Under the pieces are notes generated by a model. It was given only the letters and a program-made list of their open reading frames with translations. It did not search any database and was not told the DNA's origin. A stretch of 64,000 bases of DNA from Gautieria morchelliformis (lineage: Eukaryota > Basidiomycota > Agaricomycetes > Gomphales > Gomphaceae): positions 1 through 64,000 of the forward strand of contig WHVA01000113.1 of NCBI GenBank assembly GCA_015179125.1, read 5' to 3'. Position numbers and translations under genes: made by a program. Each line of letters begins with the position of its first letter. Positions within the stretch are counted from its first letter, which is position 1. Of this stretch, positions 43,180-55,890 are shown in pieces.

Positions 43180-44360
43180 TCAGAAATCAGAACTATAATC
43201 CCTGGGGATAAGAACATATACAGACATAGTAATACCCCCATGCTGGCATCCGCTGAAATCCCATGGTCCGTAATAACATATGAATACGCTTGTACCCCTA
43301 CTCTCAGGTTGACTATGTTCTACAGTCGGTGGAAGCGGACTCATACCGGCCACTGGGGAGTGAGAAGCTTTCCTCCCACACGCACTCCTACTATTCCTGG
43401 TATGCTGTGAGGGCGCAGGTGGACGTGAAGAGCTTCGAGGAGGAGGAGAGAGAACAAGCAGTTCAGGATTATGATAAGATTCCAAGGCGGCGGTCACAGG
43501 AGGATGAGAGTTTGATGTCAACACCTGTCCAAGCCCGCCTGCAAATGGTACATCGTCATCTTTATCAACCCAATCATCCTCATCACCAAGGTTGATGGAA
43601 GGGCATCCTGAAAAAATGTCATGGATGTTCGTTCGCGGGTCATCTGTAAATAGCGCTTCGAAGGGCGCCTCCATAGACTGCGACTTCCATCCGGGAGGCT
43701 CCACCCCCCAGGCTTTCTTCCAGCTCGACCTGCTTAGTGATGGCTGGCAGAAATGAGTCTGCTTTTGATGTGCAACAAGCACCGTAGTACTATATGGTGC
43801 CTGCTGTGGCGTATCGTCACAGCAAAGTGACGAGGGTCGGAGTGGAGAGCCATTTCAATTGGCTTCTGCTTCACTACCCTCATGATATGAACCAGGCCGG
43901 GATGACAGCGCAGAGTGGTGGGAGGAAGCGATGGAGCTAGACCGAACATGTGGATGGACCATCTTAATTCGTCTCACTACCCGTGTGGAGGAGCCAGATC
44001 CACCTCTGCAGTGGTATCGCTGCAAAGGAGAATCCGTACGTCGTATACTACGACACCTCAAACCCATAGAGCTTTCTGAGGGCGAATGCGACCGTCGATG
44101 AAGGGGTGGTAACCCTGGTGTAGTCACTTTGAAACTACGAATAGACGAAGGCCGCGAGGAGAAATCGCCATGTAATATACTGCCTTCTGAACTGACGTGA
44201 CAGATGATCGTCGAGAGTTTACACTACTCAATCTCCGTGATGAAGCTGATAGGCGCTTTTGATGCGCCCCACGCCTCACAGGTGCCGACCCACTGCCGCT
44301 CGAACCCGCAGAAGTTGGTGTGGTGCGATCACTGGTGCTGTTTGTGAAGCGCGCGGTCAT
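43180..44360 (-). pseudogene. Unrecognised serine/proline-rich gene fragment
   Basis: Read leftward from ATG 44360: MTARFTNSTSDRTTPTSAGS, basic SSRRLSSVNSRRSSV, then (frame change near 44165) FSSRPSSIRSFKVTTPGLPP and HRRSHSPSESSMGLR, then at 43700-43400 WKKAWGVEPPGWKS, EAPFEALFTDDPRTN, a D-rich GDEDDWVDKDDD, and RPPAPSQHTRNSRSACGRK. The amino-acid use looks like a real, mostly disordered fungal protein in several exons, but I do not recognise it. Copia G sits about 300 bp upstream of the start, so the promoter side may be displaced. Splice sites were not settled. Confidence 0.4.
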
Positions 44361-44676
44361 GGATATCGAGGCGCCAGTGGAGCAGGAGCAGGCGCGGGAG
44401 CAGACGAAGGTGTCTAGGAGACGGGGTGGTGGGAGTGCATGCTCGGGGAGTGGAAGTGGGAGCAGCAGATGCAGCGGGAGTGGGGGCGAGGCAGCTGCTG
44501 TTGCACCAGGTGAGCTGGACGCGGAGGTGCATCGTGCGTGCCGTCAGAGGTCCCGAATCGATATATTGATTTCCTGAATCGATGTCCACAATTGTCTTCC
44601 CAGCGAGCCCTTTGACAGGAACTAAACGAAAGTAATCGAACGATCGTATCAGAAAGTAAACGATTAAATAGAATAC

Positions 44677-45113
44677 TGTAGAGGACAGGAATTATAGGCA
44701 GTAGGTATGGACTTGTTGCTCAGAAGAATAGACTAGAAATCAATTCACTACAGAGGATTTCTAGGTCAATAAATCGAAAGAACACTAGACTAATTTACTT
44801 GCCTCTCTCAGTGAATTTAGTTGTCACTGAGAGAGGGGGAAATCTGTCTCACTGCGCATGTACTACTACCCGGCTCTTTAGCGCCCAAGAGCCCGCGCGT
44901 CGAAGTCATTTCAGACTCCGCTGGGTGCAGCCGCCTGTGAAAATAGAAATAACAAGATGAAATGGAGAGGTAGGGAGTGACAGCAAAATTTCGAAAATAA
45001 ACAGAGAAATGAATGCATTGTACAAGGACAATGTGAGAAGAGATTGAAACACCACACAGTAAATTGAATATATTATGCTTGATTTTGGTGCAGGAGCATA
45101 AATGCACCCAACA
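44677..45113 (-). repeat. 3' LTR of copia G (437 bp)
   Basis: It follows the purine tract TTGAGGGGGCG (minus strand, about 45113-45124). Compared with the 5' LTR it lacks about 60 bp between two copies of TAGAAATCAATTCACT, as expected from deletion between direct repeats (or duplication in the other LTR). Confidence 0.92.
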
Positions 45114-45126
45114 CGCCCCCTCAAGC

Positions 45127-48100
45127 TTAATATATTCTGATTTGCTCGTTGAGGATTTTCACTCTAGGACTAGAAAGTCCTTTAGTGGGAATATCTGCCA
45201 ACATTTGTTCGGTTGGCATATAAACGAGCTTGGCTTCTTGATTTTTGATTATATCTCGAAGGAAATATAATCTGATGTCAAAATTCTTGGTTCTCGTGTG
45301 TTGTTGAGTGCCATACGTGATTGTAATACCTGATTGATTGTCTGAATAAACTTGGATGGGTCTGTTCAGTGGTTGGAATATTTCAGAAATAAAATGGCGC
45401 ATCCAGAGAGCCTCTTTGCCCGCATGGGTCAGGGCGACGAATTCGGCTTCAGTTGATGAGAGGGCTACTATCGACTGTTTCTGGCAACTCCATGAAACAG
45501 TGCCCCCATCAATCTGAAATAAGTATGCCGAATACGAACGCCTATGACTCTGTGAACCCCAATCCGCATCTGAATACCCTATCAAGCCATCTCGATTTCT
45601 TCCAAGTGTGAGCTTGTAATGCTTCGTGCCTTTCAAATATTTGAAGACACATTTTACTGCATTCCAATGTGTGCCACCAGGATTTTCGAGGAATTGTGAG
45701 AGCAATGACACCGCAAATGCAATGTCAGGTCGAGTGGCTACAGCTGCCCACATCAGTGATCCTATGGCTTGCCTGTATGGAAACTTCGCCATGGCTTTCT
45801 TGCCTCTTTCTGTGGAAGGACATTGGTCTTTAGATAATTTTACGGCTGGATCAAGAGGCGTAGCATAAGTTTTCGCATCTTCGAGATTGAAGTTTTTGAT
45901 GATCTTCTCAATGTATGCGGGTTGTGAAATTGCAATGGTTTTCTTCTGCCAGTCGCTTTTGATTCTGAGGTTCAATAGCCAATGAATCTTGCCTAGATCT
46001 TTCATACTGAAGACCTGAGCAAGATCTCGTTTGACTTCGTCCAGGACTGACTGATTCTCAGCTGTGATGGTGAGGTCGTCCACAGCTGTTGCAATGATCA
46101 CATGCCCCTTTCCGCCACATCTATAAAATACAGCCCCATCTGTGGCTGACGTAGTGAATCCTAACTTGTGGAATTCACCACTTAGACGTTTGTACCATTC
46201 CCTTCCAGATTGTTTGAGGCCGTAGAGTGCTTTTTTCAAAAGTAGCACTTCGTCTTTGCCTCCGGACTCATATCCATACGGCTGCTTCATGTAAATAGGT
46301 TCAGGCAACGTAGCATTGAGGTATGCATAGTCCACGTCCATTTGATGGATAGGCCAGTCGTTCCTAGCCGCAATGGCGCATATTATCCGTAGGGAGGATA
46401 ACCGAGCAACAGGTGAATATGTTTCATCATAGTTGACTCCAAACTTCTGTGTGAAGCCTTGGGCGACCATTCTCGATTTAGGCATTATTGGTTTCCCTTC
46501 TGGATTACGCTTCCAAAGGTAGACCCATTTATTACCGACAATATTGGCTCCAGGAGGTGGTTTAGCTCGTTCCCACACTCCTTTGTCGACTAGGGCCTCA
46601 TACTCTTTGTCCATTGATTTCTTCCATATAGGATTATTCAGAGCTTCATCTGCATTGCTAGGTTCAATTTGACTCAAATCCGGTGCCTGTCATTGTTTTG
46701 ACCGTCGGTTGGAAATGCACTGATGGCAAACTCATAGCTACTGATGCCATCAATCTCGGAGGATAATTCTTGGTCGAATAAATCTTCTTTATGGTCCTCA
46801 ACGTCCTCGTAAGCTAGCGTAGTCATATGTGCGCCAGCTTGTCTCTGAGTTGGAGATCTTGTTACGGGACCTGTTGGGGCCGGCTGCACTTGTTGTTGAC
46901 GGATCCTTTCACTTCTCCTGATCAGTTCAGCTTCTCTAGGTCTGTCATCAACTCCCTGAATAGGTTGCAGCTCTTCAAGATATTCCTCTGGTGCACTTTC
47001 ATCAATTTCTTCGATCTCTGCCTCTTCGCTGACTAAGCGACCGGGCACAGGCACTGATGCCGGAATGGCCTTCCTCTCTTCTCTGGACGTAGGTAGCTTA
47101 GATTCCTCAATAGAAATGATTGGGACCTTTCCCTTCTTCATCTCTGAATCAAACACAATGTTCCGCTCGACAGAAACTTTGTGCGAGTCAGGCCAATAAA
47201 TATAATGACCATGACTCTGCGCAGAAATTCCTATCCACCGAGCTCTCTTGGCACGAGCTGCCAATTTATCTCCCTGAGTGACTTTCACGTAGATTTCAGT
47301 TCCCCACGCATGAATGTCTTTGAGATTCAGTTTCTCATGGTGGATCATCTCGTAGGGCATTTTATGCGGTAGAGCTCTTGTATGCGTCCTGTTCCTAAGA
47401 TAATTGGCATGCTGTATCGCATAGCCCCATAATAACTTAGGAAGGTCTGATTCTAGCAGCATGGCACGAGTTCTCTCAGTGAGAGTTTGGTTCAAACATT
47501 CGGCAACACCGTTAGATTCTGGTGTGTCGTGTACCGTCAACTGATGCTTCGTGCCTTGTTTGGCTAGATGCTGTTCGAATTCAGAGCTCGTATACTCGCC
47601 CCCTCGATCAGAAACAAGTGCCTTGATGTGTACATTTCTCTGTCGAAGCATTAAAGCCTCGTAGAGCTTGTACTTTGAGAATGCTTCTGATTTGTTCGCC
47701 ATGAGATAGATCACCGATTCTCTTGAGTAGTCATCTATAAAGGAGACATAATAAGACTTTTTATCGATCGTGAGGTGTCTTGCAGTTCCCCAGACATCAG
47801 AATAAATTCTGTCACCGAATTTTGATGTTCGGTCTCTGGGTTGTCGAGGAAGAGGTTTGCGTGCAATCTTGGCTTGAATACACGCATCACAGACAATTCT
47901 ATCGCCTGTGGAGCTCAGTTCAATGCCCAATATCATGCCACAATTTAATAGATGTTGTAGGGACTTCTGTGAGATGTGCCCCATTTTTTGATGGATTTCC
48001 ATGGCAGACAAACACATATGGGCTTGAGCACTTGGTGACTGGAGGTCTAGTCGGTATAAGCCATTGACTTTCGGTACTTGCATCAATACCTTTCCAGCAG

Positions 48101-48458
48101 CATTAGATATTGTGCATTTCTGGCCACCGAGTCGAATGTCGTAGCCAGCATCATCGCACCGACCGATCGAGACGAGGGTAGCAGCAATTTTTGGTGCATA
48201 GTATGTATCTTGCAAAGTGACTTCTACTGTTTTACCTCCAACCTTATTGGATAATACGAGCAGTCCTGAACCGAAGGCATCAAAGGTGCCTTTGTTGGCT
48301 GCTCGGATAGTCCTCGGCTGTGAGAATTGACAGTAGTTCCTCAATAAATTTTTATGAGGAGTCATATGCAATGTCGTTCCGGTGTCGAGTATGACTATAA
48401 CTCCTGAGGATGTGCTCAGATTGAAATTCGAGCACTCGTCAAAATTGGTGAAGGCCAA
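45127..48458 (-). pseudogene. Copia G pol: protease, integrase, RT, RNase H in two frames
   Basis: First frame (48458-46674, 594 codons): protease VILDTGTTLHMTP; GAG-pre-integrase MEIHQKMGH with VCDACIQAK; integrase core SDVWGTARHL, VSDRGGEYTS and ESNGVAECLNQT, with all three acidic residues present. Second frame (46677-45127, 516 codons): RT with WVYLWKRNPEGKP, KSRMVAQGFTQKFGV, DVDYAYLNATLPEP and the active site AVDDLTI (both Asp kept; the first residue is Ala, not Tyr); RNase H with YSDADWGS, SSTEAEFVAL and YSDNQSGI; C-terminus ADIPTKGL. A single frame change at about 46675 separates them and another at about 48500 separates gag. If these are one-base errors, the polyprotein is otherwise complete. 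Confidence 0.88.
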
Positions 48459-49369
48459 ATGCCCATCATCACTTTCCTCAGAAGAGGACTCTTCTTCAGC
48501 AACATCTGCTTTGCTTTACCCTTCTTCTTCTTCTTGCCTTTGGCTTTTTTCTTCTGACGTGGTCCTTGACCTTCTTTACCACCTCCTTTAGCCCAGCAAT
48601 TTTCGATGGAATGTCCAGGCTTTTTGCAGTTGGTGCATATATGCGCCTTCTGCCCCTTTTGGTCCTTCTTAGTATATGAACCACTAAACACCTGCTCTTC
48701 TTGCGGGAGTGTTTTCTTCCTGTCATACTGAGCCTTTAGTACCCTAATAATATTATCGGGGACTAATGGCATCCCGCATTCTTCACGCGAAGTGGTGAGG
48801 GCGTTCATGACTGCCTCATAGGATGGTGGAAGTGACGCAAGGATAATGTCCATGAATTCTTCTTCAGAAACTCTAGCTCCCATCTCATTAAGACAAGCAT
48901 ATAGGTCTTGGGCCTTGTCCAAATGATCTCTCAAGTCTCCATCCTCAGGACATCTCATACTGCGGAGTTGTCTCTGCAGGCTGGTGAGGACCATCTTGGG
49001 CTTTTTGGTCATTTCATTGACCAGTGCATCCCAAGGCTCTTTTGCTGTCTTCTGCTTCTGTAGCATCAGAGCTAGTGACTCTGACACTGAGACGATGATT
49101 TGGGTCTTGGCTTGTCCTTCTCTAGCAAGATATCTCTCCAGCTTCTCCTCAGCCTTATCCATCTGAGTTTCCTCAGCTTCTGTAAGAATATGGCCTGGGG
49201 GCATGACTGGAGGATCAGGAGGTCGAGTGACTCTCCCTTCTACATGCTTGAGTAGATTTTTGGACTCGAAATAGCTGATGAGAGTGGCTCGCCACAATGG
49301 CCAATTACTTCCATCAGTAGCAAGCTTCTCAACACCCAATAGCTTCTCAGAAGTGTCTCCGGGGCCCAT
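48416..49369 (-). CDS. Copia G gag
   Basis: This is a 317-codon frame from ATG 49369 (MGPGDTSEKLLGVEKL), five bases after the 5' LTR. It contains the copia gag core (WPLWRATLISYFES, AKEPWDALVNEM, LRDHLDKAQDLYACL, FMDIILASLPPSYEAVM) and one CCHC knuckle CTNCKKPGHSIENC, followed by a lysine-rich stretch. It overlaps the pol frame by about 40 bases, with the acidic continuation ESSSEESDDGH in the other frame. Copia gag-pol is usually one frame, so a lost base near 48500 or programmed frameshifting are both possible. Confidence 0.87.
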   Translation of the reverse strand: MGPGDTSEKLLGVEKLATDGSNWPLWRATLISYFESKNLLKHVEGRVTRPPDPPVMPPGHILTEAEETQMDKAEEKLERYLAREGQAKTQIIVSVSESLALMLQKQKTAKEPWDALVNEMTKKPKMVLTSLQRQLRSMRCPEDGDLRDHLDKAQDLYACLNEMGARVSEEEFMDIILASLPPSYEAVMNALTTSREECGMPLVPDNIIRVLKAQYDRKKTLPQEEQVFSGSYTKKDQKGQKAHICTNCKKPGHSIENCWAKGGGKEGQGPRQKKKAKGKKKKKGKAKQMLLKKSPLLRKVMMGIWPSPILTSARISI

Positions 49370-49373
49370 AACC

Positions 49374-49870
49374 CTGTAGAGGACAGGAATTATAGGCAGT
49401 AGGTATGGACTTGTTGCTCAGAAGAATAGACTAGAAATCAATTCACTCTCTCAGTGAATTTAGTTGTCACTGTAAATATATTATACACTACCTAGAAATC
49501 AATTCACTACAGAGGATTTCTAGGTCAATAAATCGAAAGAACACTAGACTAATTTACTTGCCTCTCTCAGTGAATTTAGTTGTCACTGAGAGAGGGGGAA
49601 ATCTGTCTCACTGTGCATGTACTACTACCCGGCTCTTTAGCGCCCAAGAGCCGCGTGTCGAAGTCATTTCAGACTCCGCTGGGTGCAGCCGCCTGTGAAA
49701 TAGAAATAACAAGATGAAATGGAGAGGTAGGGAGTGACAGGAAAATTTCGAAAATAAACAGAGAAATGAATGCATGGTACAAGAACAATGTGAGAAGAGA
49801 TTGAAACACCACACAGTAAATTGAATATATTATGCTTGATTTTGGTGCAGGAGCATAAATGCACCCAACA
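49374..49870 (-). repeat. 5' LTR of copia G (497 bp)
   Basis: TG...CA ends, flanked by the AATAC duplication. The leader GGTTATGGGCCC immediately inside it includes the gag ATG. Confidence 0.92.
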
Positions 49871-49875
49871 AATAC

Positions 49876-51250
49876 TCCACGCATCTCAGATTGCCCATCA
49901 AACCCTGTTTTATTACCAGTTGTTATGTGCTCGCCTGTCCTGCCATTTCCCTGCCGTTTGTCTCCGCTTCCAAACGAATACACTATACTTTCTATGTTAT
50001 TGAAACTTATAGGTGACCATATAAACAAACGCCACCTCTGCCCAGGTCCGTCGAACTTCAATGTTGGCGAGAGAGCGGAGAATGTGTGTGGTTGAACTAG
50101 GTCCGGTCTTTGTGAACGATCTGAGCGACTGTTGTATCAAAGTTGCACCCGAAAATTATGTGCACGATACAAATCCACAACGACTACATCCCATCTTTAC
50201 AGCTCCCTGGAATCCAACCAGTTAGGGGCATTCAACCAGGGAGTTGCTAGGGATATGCCCACACCCTGAATCCAACCACTTAGAGGCATTCAACAGGGTA
50301 TGGGGGCGTACAGAGTGGAGATGCATGGCATTGTGGGAAAGGAGTTTGACGTGATGATGTCACAAGGTCACGCTGTACAGTTTCCCTCAACATCAAAACT
50401 AGAGTAAGGGCCGCTACCGGCAGACCCCTTGCTCTGGAATTGAGCAGGATTTTGCTCTGCAAACTATTCCATGGATCACAAGTGAAAGATCTGGCATAGT
50501 TCCTCTTGCTCCCCGAATAACGCACCAATATCGATAGATTGTCGCGATTATACACACTTGGGTAACAATAAACACATGTGAGGAACCACCAACTTGTGTG
50601 ACTTACTCCCAACTACAGTTGCCAAAATAGCACATGTGTGACAATCCCAGTCAGATTCAAAGGCTGTCCATCTGAGCTTAAAGCTGTGCTCTTAGCAAGT
50701 AGAGCCGTTGAACTCTATCTAGCGTAATACCATGAAAAACGACCTTGCCTAACTGCAATATCGCATGTTAGTACTGCCATAAAACCATGGAGCGTGAGAT
50801 ACCAACCAGATCAAATCGCTGACACCCTGCCCTACCTGCAGCTTGCCGATATTGTAAGGCTGTGAGAAATGTACTCTAGAATGAGAAATATTGGATCAAA
50901 CCAAGTGGGCATTGAGAAGCCAGCGTACATCACCCGAAAACACCACGGTCTTGCAAGGCGTGTTTATACCAAGCGCAAGGGTCCCTCTAATTGTGAGCAT
51001 TACATTAAAGCAAAATAACTTGTTCTATGATCATACGTACGTAGCTATGACCACTTGAAGGAACCCAGCACGAAAGAGCCTATGATGGAAAGACTGAACT
51101 CGATTTTTCTGACATTCAACCCGACTCACATTTCTACTAGGTGACGGTACTTCCTGTTCATGCCTGAGTGATGGACTGCAATGCCTCATCTGATTGCTGC
51201 AATCACCCAATCGGGGGTACTCGTCCAGCTTAGGCCCCTCAGATCTGACT
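49876..51250. other. No gene seen
   Basis: Non-coding. AATCCAACCA...TTAG.GGCATTCAAC occurs twice 59 bp apart (about 50213 and 50272). Confidence 0.45.
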
Positions 51251-51766
51251 CTAACGAGGTTGTGTCATATGAAGTTTTGATTCCAGCAAATGAATATTCT
51301 GGAGATGGATCAGAAGGATTGAAGCTTGCTTCCAAGCGGTATCCTGCTGTATCTTAGTCACACCATCATCCTCGTCCTTTCGCTGCCGCTGAGCCTGTTC
51401 CTTGATCCGATCGCGGTCCTTCGCCTTGGATTCGTAGATGTCCCATGCTTGTAGTTTACTCTGCCACTTGGTACTAGTTGTCCGCCAAAGTTCTTCGGCC
51501 TCCTCCAGGAAAGAAATTATTTTTCGTGCATGCATTTCACATTGGTGACGATCGAACGAGAAAATGAGGGCTGGCTGCTCGTCCAAAAGTATGAGCGATA
51601 AAATCATAGAGATCCGGCGACGACCACCTACCAAGTCGCCTTCCACATAAAGATCAGAAACCAAATGAGGCAGGCTCTCTTTGAGCTCCATGATTTTCAG
51701 GGCAATAGACAGTAGGTTGTCTGAAGTCTTGTACATTTCTTGATCTGTTAGCTGATGCACTATCAC
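51251..51766 (-). CDS. Uncharacterised coiled-coil open frame (171 codons)
   Basis: The frame has natural composition: a helical SDNLLSIALKIMELKESLPH region, a hydrophobic ISMILSLILLDEQPALIF segment, then FLEEAEELWRTTSTKWQSKL and a basic/acidic coil (KAKDRDRIKEQAQRQRKDED). I do not recognise it. The stretch just upstream on the same strand reads as leucine-rich coding text in another frame, so it may be an exon or a shifted part of the same old gene rather than a complete one. The ATG at 51766 is the first in frame but not otherwise supported. Confidence 0.4.
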   Translation of the reverse strand: MIVHQLTDQEMYKTSDNLLSIALKIMELKESLPHLVSDLYVEGDLVGGRRRISMILSLILLDEQPALIFSFDRHQCEMHARKIISFLEEAEELWRTTSTKWQSKLQAWDIYESKAKDRDRIKEQAQRQRKDEDDGVTKIQQDTAWKQASILLIHLQNIHLLESKLHMTQPR

Positions 51767-51985
51767 CTGCAGCGTTTCTGACTTTGTTGAAGGTGAGTGC
51801 GTGAATGCATACTTCTTGGATGGTAGAGAAGTTGTGAATTAATGTAGACAGGACCTTTGGGTCCTGCTCAGCTAAGGCAATGTGTTCAACTCGAAGGGTC
51901 TTCAGTCTTGTTAATTTGGGAGCAATTGCCGGAATGGCCCCATCCAGATAGTCCGACCTTCTGTTAGAGTCTCCTCAAATAGTTA
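51767..51985 (-). pseudogene. Leucine-rich (F-box/LRR-like) gene fragment
   Basis: The minus strand reads DYLDGAIPAIAPKLTRLKTL, RVEHIALAEQDPKVLSTLI and HNFSTIQEVCIHALTFNKV, the rhythm of leucine-rich repeats in basidiomycete F-box proteins. No F-box is visible and the frame ends at both sides. Confidence 0.5.
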
Positions 51986-53219
51986 ACGACCAGCACAACG
52001 TTATAGAATAGATGAAACTGTGCACTGGGGGCCCATGCGCGACTAGTCATACAACATGCTCATAGAGAGCGTGAGTCATCGTGCCAGTGGTCGATGACTT
52101 GGTTGATCAATTCTGCTGGAAGTGTGTATTTTGTTGATCTAAAGGAGGTGTCATATTGTGTGTTTACTTTTTCCACACTGGACATTGATGTGATTTACAA
52201 TGATGACATTGGGCGAGTTGAGTGGTTGACGACTTGGTCAAGCAATTCTCTTGGAAGCATGTGTTTCGTTGATCTAAAGGAGGTGTCGTATTGTGTGTTT
52301 AAAACCTTTTAGACTGGACATTGTTATAACTTACGATGATGACATTGCGCAAGAGTTGTGAGGTTGTAGTGCTTACCTCTCTTGTTTCGTTGATCTAAAG
52401 GAGGTGTCGTATTGTGTGTTTAAATTTTTTTAGACTGGACATTGTTATACCTTATGATGAGGACATTGGGCAAGAGTTGCAAGGTTGTAGCGCTTTCCTC
52501 TCCTTTGAGCCGTTCTTTTCTCTCTTCGTCAGTTTCTTTCTCATCCATGCTAGGATAGAGAACGATGGCATGATCTTGCGTAGGGTCATGCAGCGGCTGG
52601 GGTGGGATGGTAGCTGGAGCTCAAATTCCTAGAGAGATAGCTAGGAGGTTGGACCAGATCCTTATAGGGGATATTAGGATTCACAATTCCATCTTCCATC
52701 CTGCGTCTTCCCTCTGTGTGCGTGGTCACACATTGTTGTGTCATGTTCATGGTGCATTCTTTTATTCCCCATTCACTCAATCGCATTGCTGATGCATCAT
52801 TTTTTCCCCTGATGTTTTCCTCAATAACATGCTGCGAGCACATTTTAGTGTTCTATTTTCCAACATGTTCATCGGGACATGGATTTGAGCATACGCCGAA
52901 ACTTAACGTATTTATACATATTGCCATCTCATCTCCAAGACAGGATGACAAACGACATAAATAACCATGCGAATCGAATTCTGAACCGGGACACGGGAGT
53001 GCTATTAGGACCCTTTGGATGCTCACCCAACTACGTCAGTCTTCATGATTTCCCCTGTGTAGCGTCCATTCCCTTGAACGCCGACATGGCGGCTAGGCCC
53101 ACCTTGTTTTGCCTGCTGATCCCGATCGCGCCTAACAACTGCATTCGGGATCATATCCCCACACCCCATAAAGCCACAGCAGGCTGTTAGGCTGAGACTG
53201 AGTGTGCCCCCACCCTCAG
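51986..53219. other. Non-coding; contains a three-unit tandem repeat
   Basis: No supported gene. GTTGATCTAAAGGAGGTGTC starts at 52133, 52269 and 52389. Confidence 0.45.
52133..52480. repeat. Three tandem units of 120-136 bp
   Basis: Each begins GTTGATCTAAAGGAGGTG and continues TATTGTGTGTTTA...GACTGGACATTG. Confidence 0.8.
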
Positions 53220-53512
53220 TCTCATTGTGAGGCCCTGGGATGCCTACCAAGTGCAATCGCATGGGTCACCGCTGTCGCATATGTGTCGGATGGCCCATAG
53301 GTGCCAAATGCAGGCACACGAAGAAGGGATGGGACTATCTCAAGGTGAGTTCCATGCCATGTGGGACCCTCCTGCCTGGCCCAGATGGCTCAAACCCCTT
53401 GACTGTCACCAACAGTTGCTGGCCACTCCCTTCCCACCTGGGCTTCCCATGGCCCCGCCGACGCCTATTCCCCTGACTCCCATGGCCCCACCGACACCCA
53501 TTCCCCTGACCC

Positions 53513-53996
53513 TGTAAGGGCAGCCCTGGCTGGTTGTGGAGATCACACTACCACACAACTGACAAGGGGAAATCCAAAGTATGTATAAATGAACAGAGTA
53601 TACAAGAGAGGGGATTCTCACCTGACAAGGGGAAATCGAAAGAGAAAAGTCTAAGGACCCCCAATGTCAGTGAGCCCGTATTATACTACGCTGCACAGCA
53701 AGGGACAACACTTGGCAACCGCCATCAACCCTGCATCCCCCTGACCTCCCTGACCCTTGATCGACCGTTGATGCCACCCATTATGCGAGTCGCTTGATTT
53801 CCGACACTGTTCCAAGAGTGGAAGTCGGAAATTGGAGTGGAACTGGCAAGGCAAACAGAACTGGTGGAAGTTCTCCCAGGAGCGGAATCATTTCCGAAAG
53901 TGGAGGCGGAGATGGAATCGGAACTGGAGTCATAAATGGAGTCGGAACTGGGTGTGGTGTCGGAACTGGAAATGGAAAACAGGGTGTCCCCTGACA
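53513..53996 (-). repeat. Solo LTR B3 (family B, 484 bp)
   Basis: It is homologous to the B2 LTR over its full length, including the TATA region missing in B1. Perfect target duplications GACCC lie at 53508-53512 and 53997-54001. No internal element sequence. Confidence 0.95.
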
Positions 53997-55890
53997 GACC
54001 CCCCCTCTCGCAGCCACGATCCCTACCCGGCCATACAATCTGTGAATGACACGCAGCCTTAACAAGAGGTACAACAATCTCACATCGCCCCGTGCGACAT
54101 CCCAACCATGCAGAGAGCCTACACCAGCATGCAAACATTTGTCATCCCCGCGGCCAACGCCCGAGCCTCTGCCAGCCCCTGGCATCCTGCCCATAGACCC
54201 TGCAACGATCTCATGGACCGAGGACGTGTTCCAAGTGCCAGATGAAGGCCCATCCCACGACCCACCCACTCGTGTTCACCTGATGGTTCCACCAGCCACC
54301 CTTCCACCGTGGGACCATTCCCCCCTTGGCACCCTCCCTCCCAGTTCGCCGCCCCCAAGCTCTTCGCCCCATCACACACGCATACGTGTGAGCCGCTCTA
54401 ACCCCACGTACGGCCTTGTTCAAGGAATAATGCGAGGTCACACACCGTGGGGTAAGCCTGCCAATCACCCGGTTGTCAAGGGGCTGTTGCTAACTACACC
54501 TGCTCCAGCCCTGGGGCACACCCGTCCCATCAAAAAACCCGAGACCGATGCCAACAAATGTGCAGCATGGTTCACTTGACTTGTTGGCGACCTGGCAATC
54601 AGAGTGTGTCCCCTAAGGTCCTCATCCATGCCCCAGCTAACTCGGCTATGTACAGTGTGAAAGCCTTGCAGCTGAAATGGGCTGCTGGCTCTTCTTGGGA
54701 GTTCATCACCCCAGTGCCAGCCTACCCCCGATCCACTACGGCAGTCCCAAATTGCGAGAAGAGAATATGCACAGAGCAGATGAGCTTGGCAATACCTTCC
54801 TGAAGGTAGCCACGGCCCTCCGGAGTTCCCGGCGCCAGGAGGCCATCACTCTCAGCCATACCCTGCGTGAGCTTGAGAGCCAGCACCACGACATAGTTAT
54901 GGAAAAAACGCGCTCAGAGGCACTCCTCGCAGCCTACGAGGCGAAGTATGGTGTCCTCTCGGACACAGTGATGCCAAGCAGCTTACCGGGCCCGGGTGGG
55001 TAGCCATCCCATGCCGTCTTACCCCTGATCTCAATGACTAGATTCATAATAAAAATTTTAAAAAAATACCCCTTTTTTTAGTGCATGCAGGTCATCTCCA
55101 TGAGTTGAGAATCATAAACATTGTTAGCACATCCCTGTCGCCTGCGCTGGTATCCATGCCAGGTGGGGTTGACCCTGATCTCATGAAGCCAGATAAACAA
55201 CAACCCTGTTTATCTGGCCATTGACCCTTCCTCAAGACGATCATGGCCTTGTATACATGCATATGCCCCTCCTCACGCATACTGGTGCACGGGTGAGCCA
55301 CACCCTGCCGCCCCCCATGATCAGCAAGTGGAGTGGAGCCTTGCATTCCACACACTCTTGAGCCCCACCCACCATCACCACCATGCCACCTCTCAACGAG
55401 CTGGAGAGGTGAGTGACGTGAGCAAGCTCGCACCTGATGCGCACGCAGGACAAGAGGAGACGCCACCTGAAAGGCGGCTCCCAAAGTGCATATATTCCCA
55501 CCCCATGAGAGGGCTGAACCTCATTGCAGGCATCCTTTGAGCGCAGAGGTCATGGATGCAGCTGCAACTGCTCTGGCCTCTGCTCAATCAGCCTATGCAG
55601 ATGCCGCATGAGCTCTGGAGAGCCCACACACTCGCCAGCTGGGAAACCATGGCTCCCCCAGCCCGTGTGTGTCCCCAAACGGGTCCGGTCAGAGATGGTT
55701 TTTCTTTCAGACCATCCCTGTTTACCCATGCCCTTGTCAGCCGTGGAGAAGCACCCACACTCTGTGATGGCGACGTCACCTATGATGGAAGCGCCAGATG
55801 CAGGCGAAGGGGAACCCACCTCATACAATGGGCTGCCAACCCCCAATAGCCACCTCATCCCCTTGACACTCGGGGGACCAGAAGTGCATG

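Larger units (their letters stand above)
44677..49870 (-). mobile_element. Ty1/copia element G, full length (5.2 kb)
   Basis: Two LTRs (44677-45113 and 49374-49870; TGTTGGGTGC...CTCTACA) enclose gag, protease, integrase, RT and RNase H in copia order. Perfect 5-bp target duplications AATAC lie at 44672-44676 and 49871-49875. LTRs differ by a handful of bases and one 60-bp indel, so it is fairly young. Two frame changes separate gag, the protease-integrase block and the RT block; all catalytic residues remain. Confidence 0.95.
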
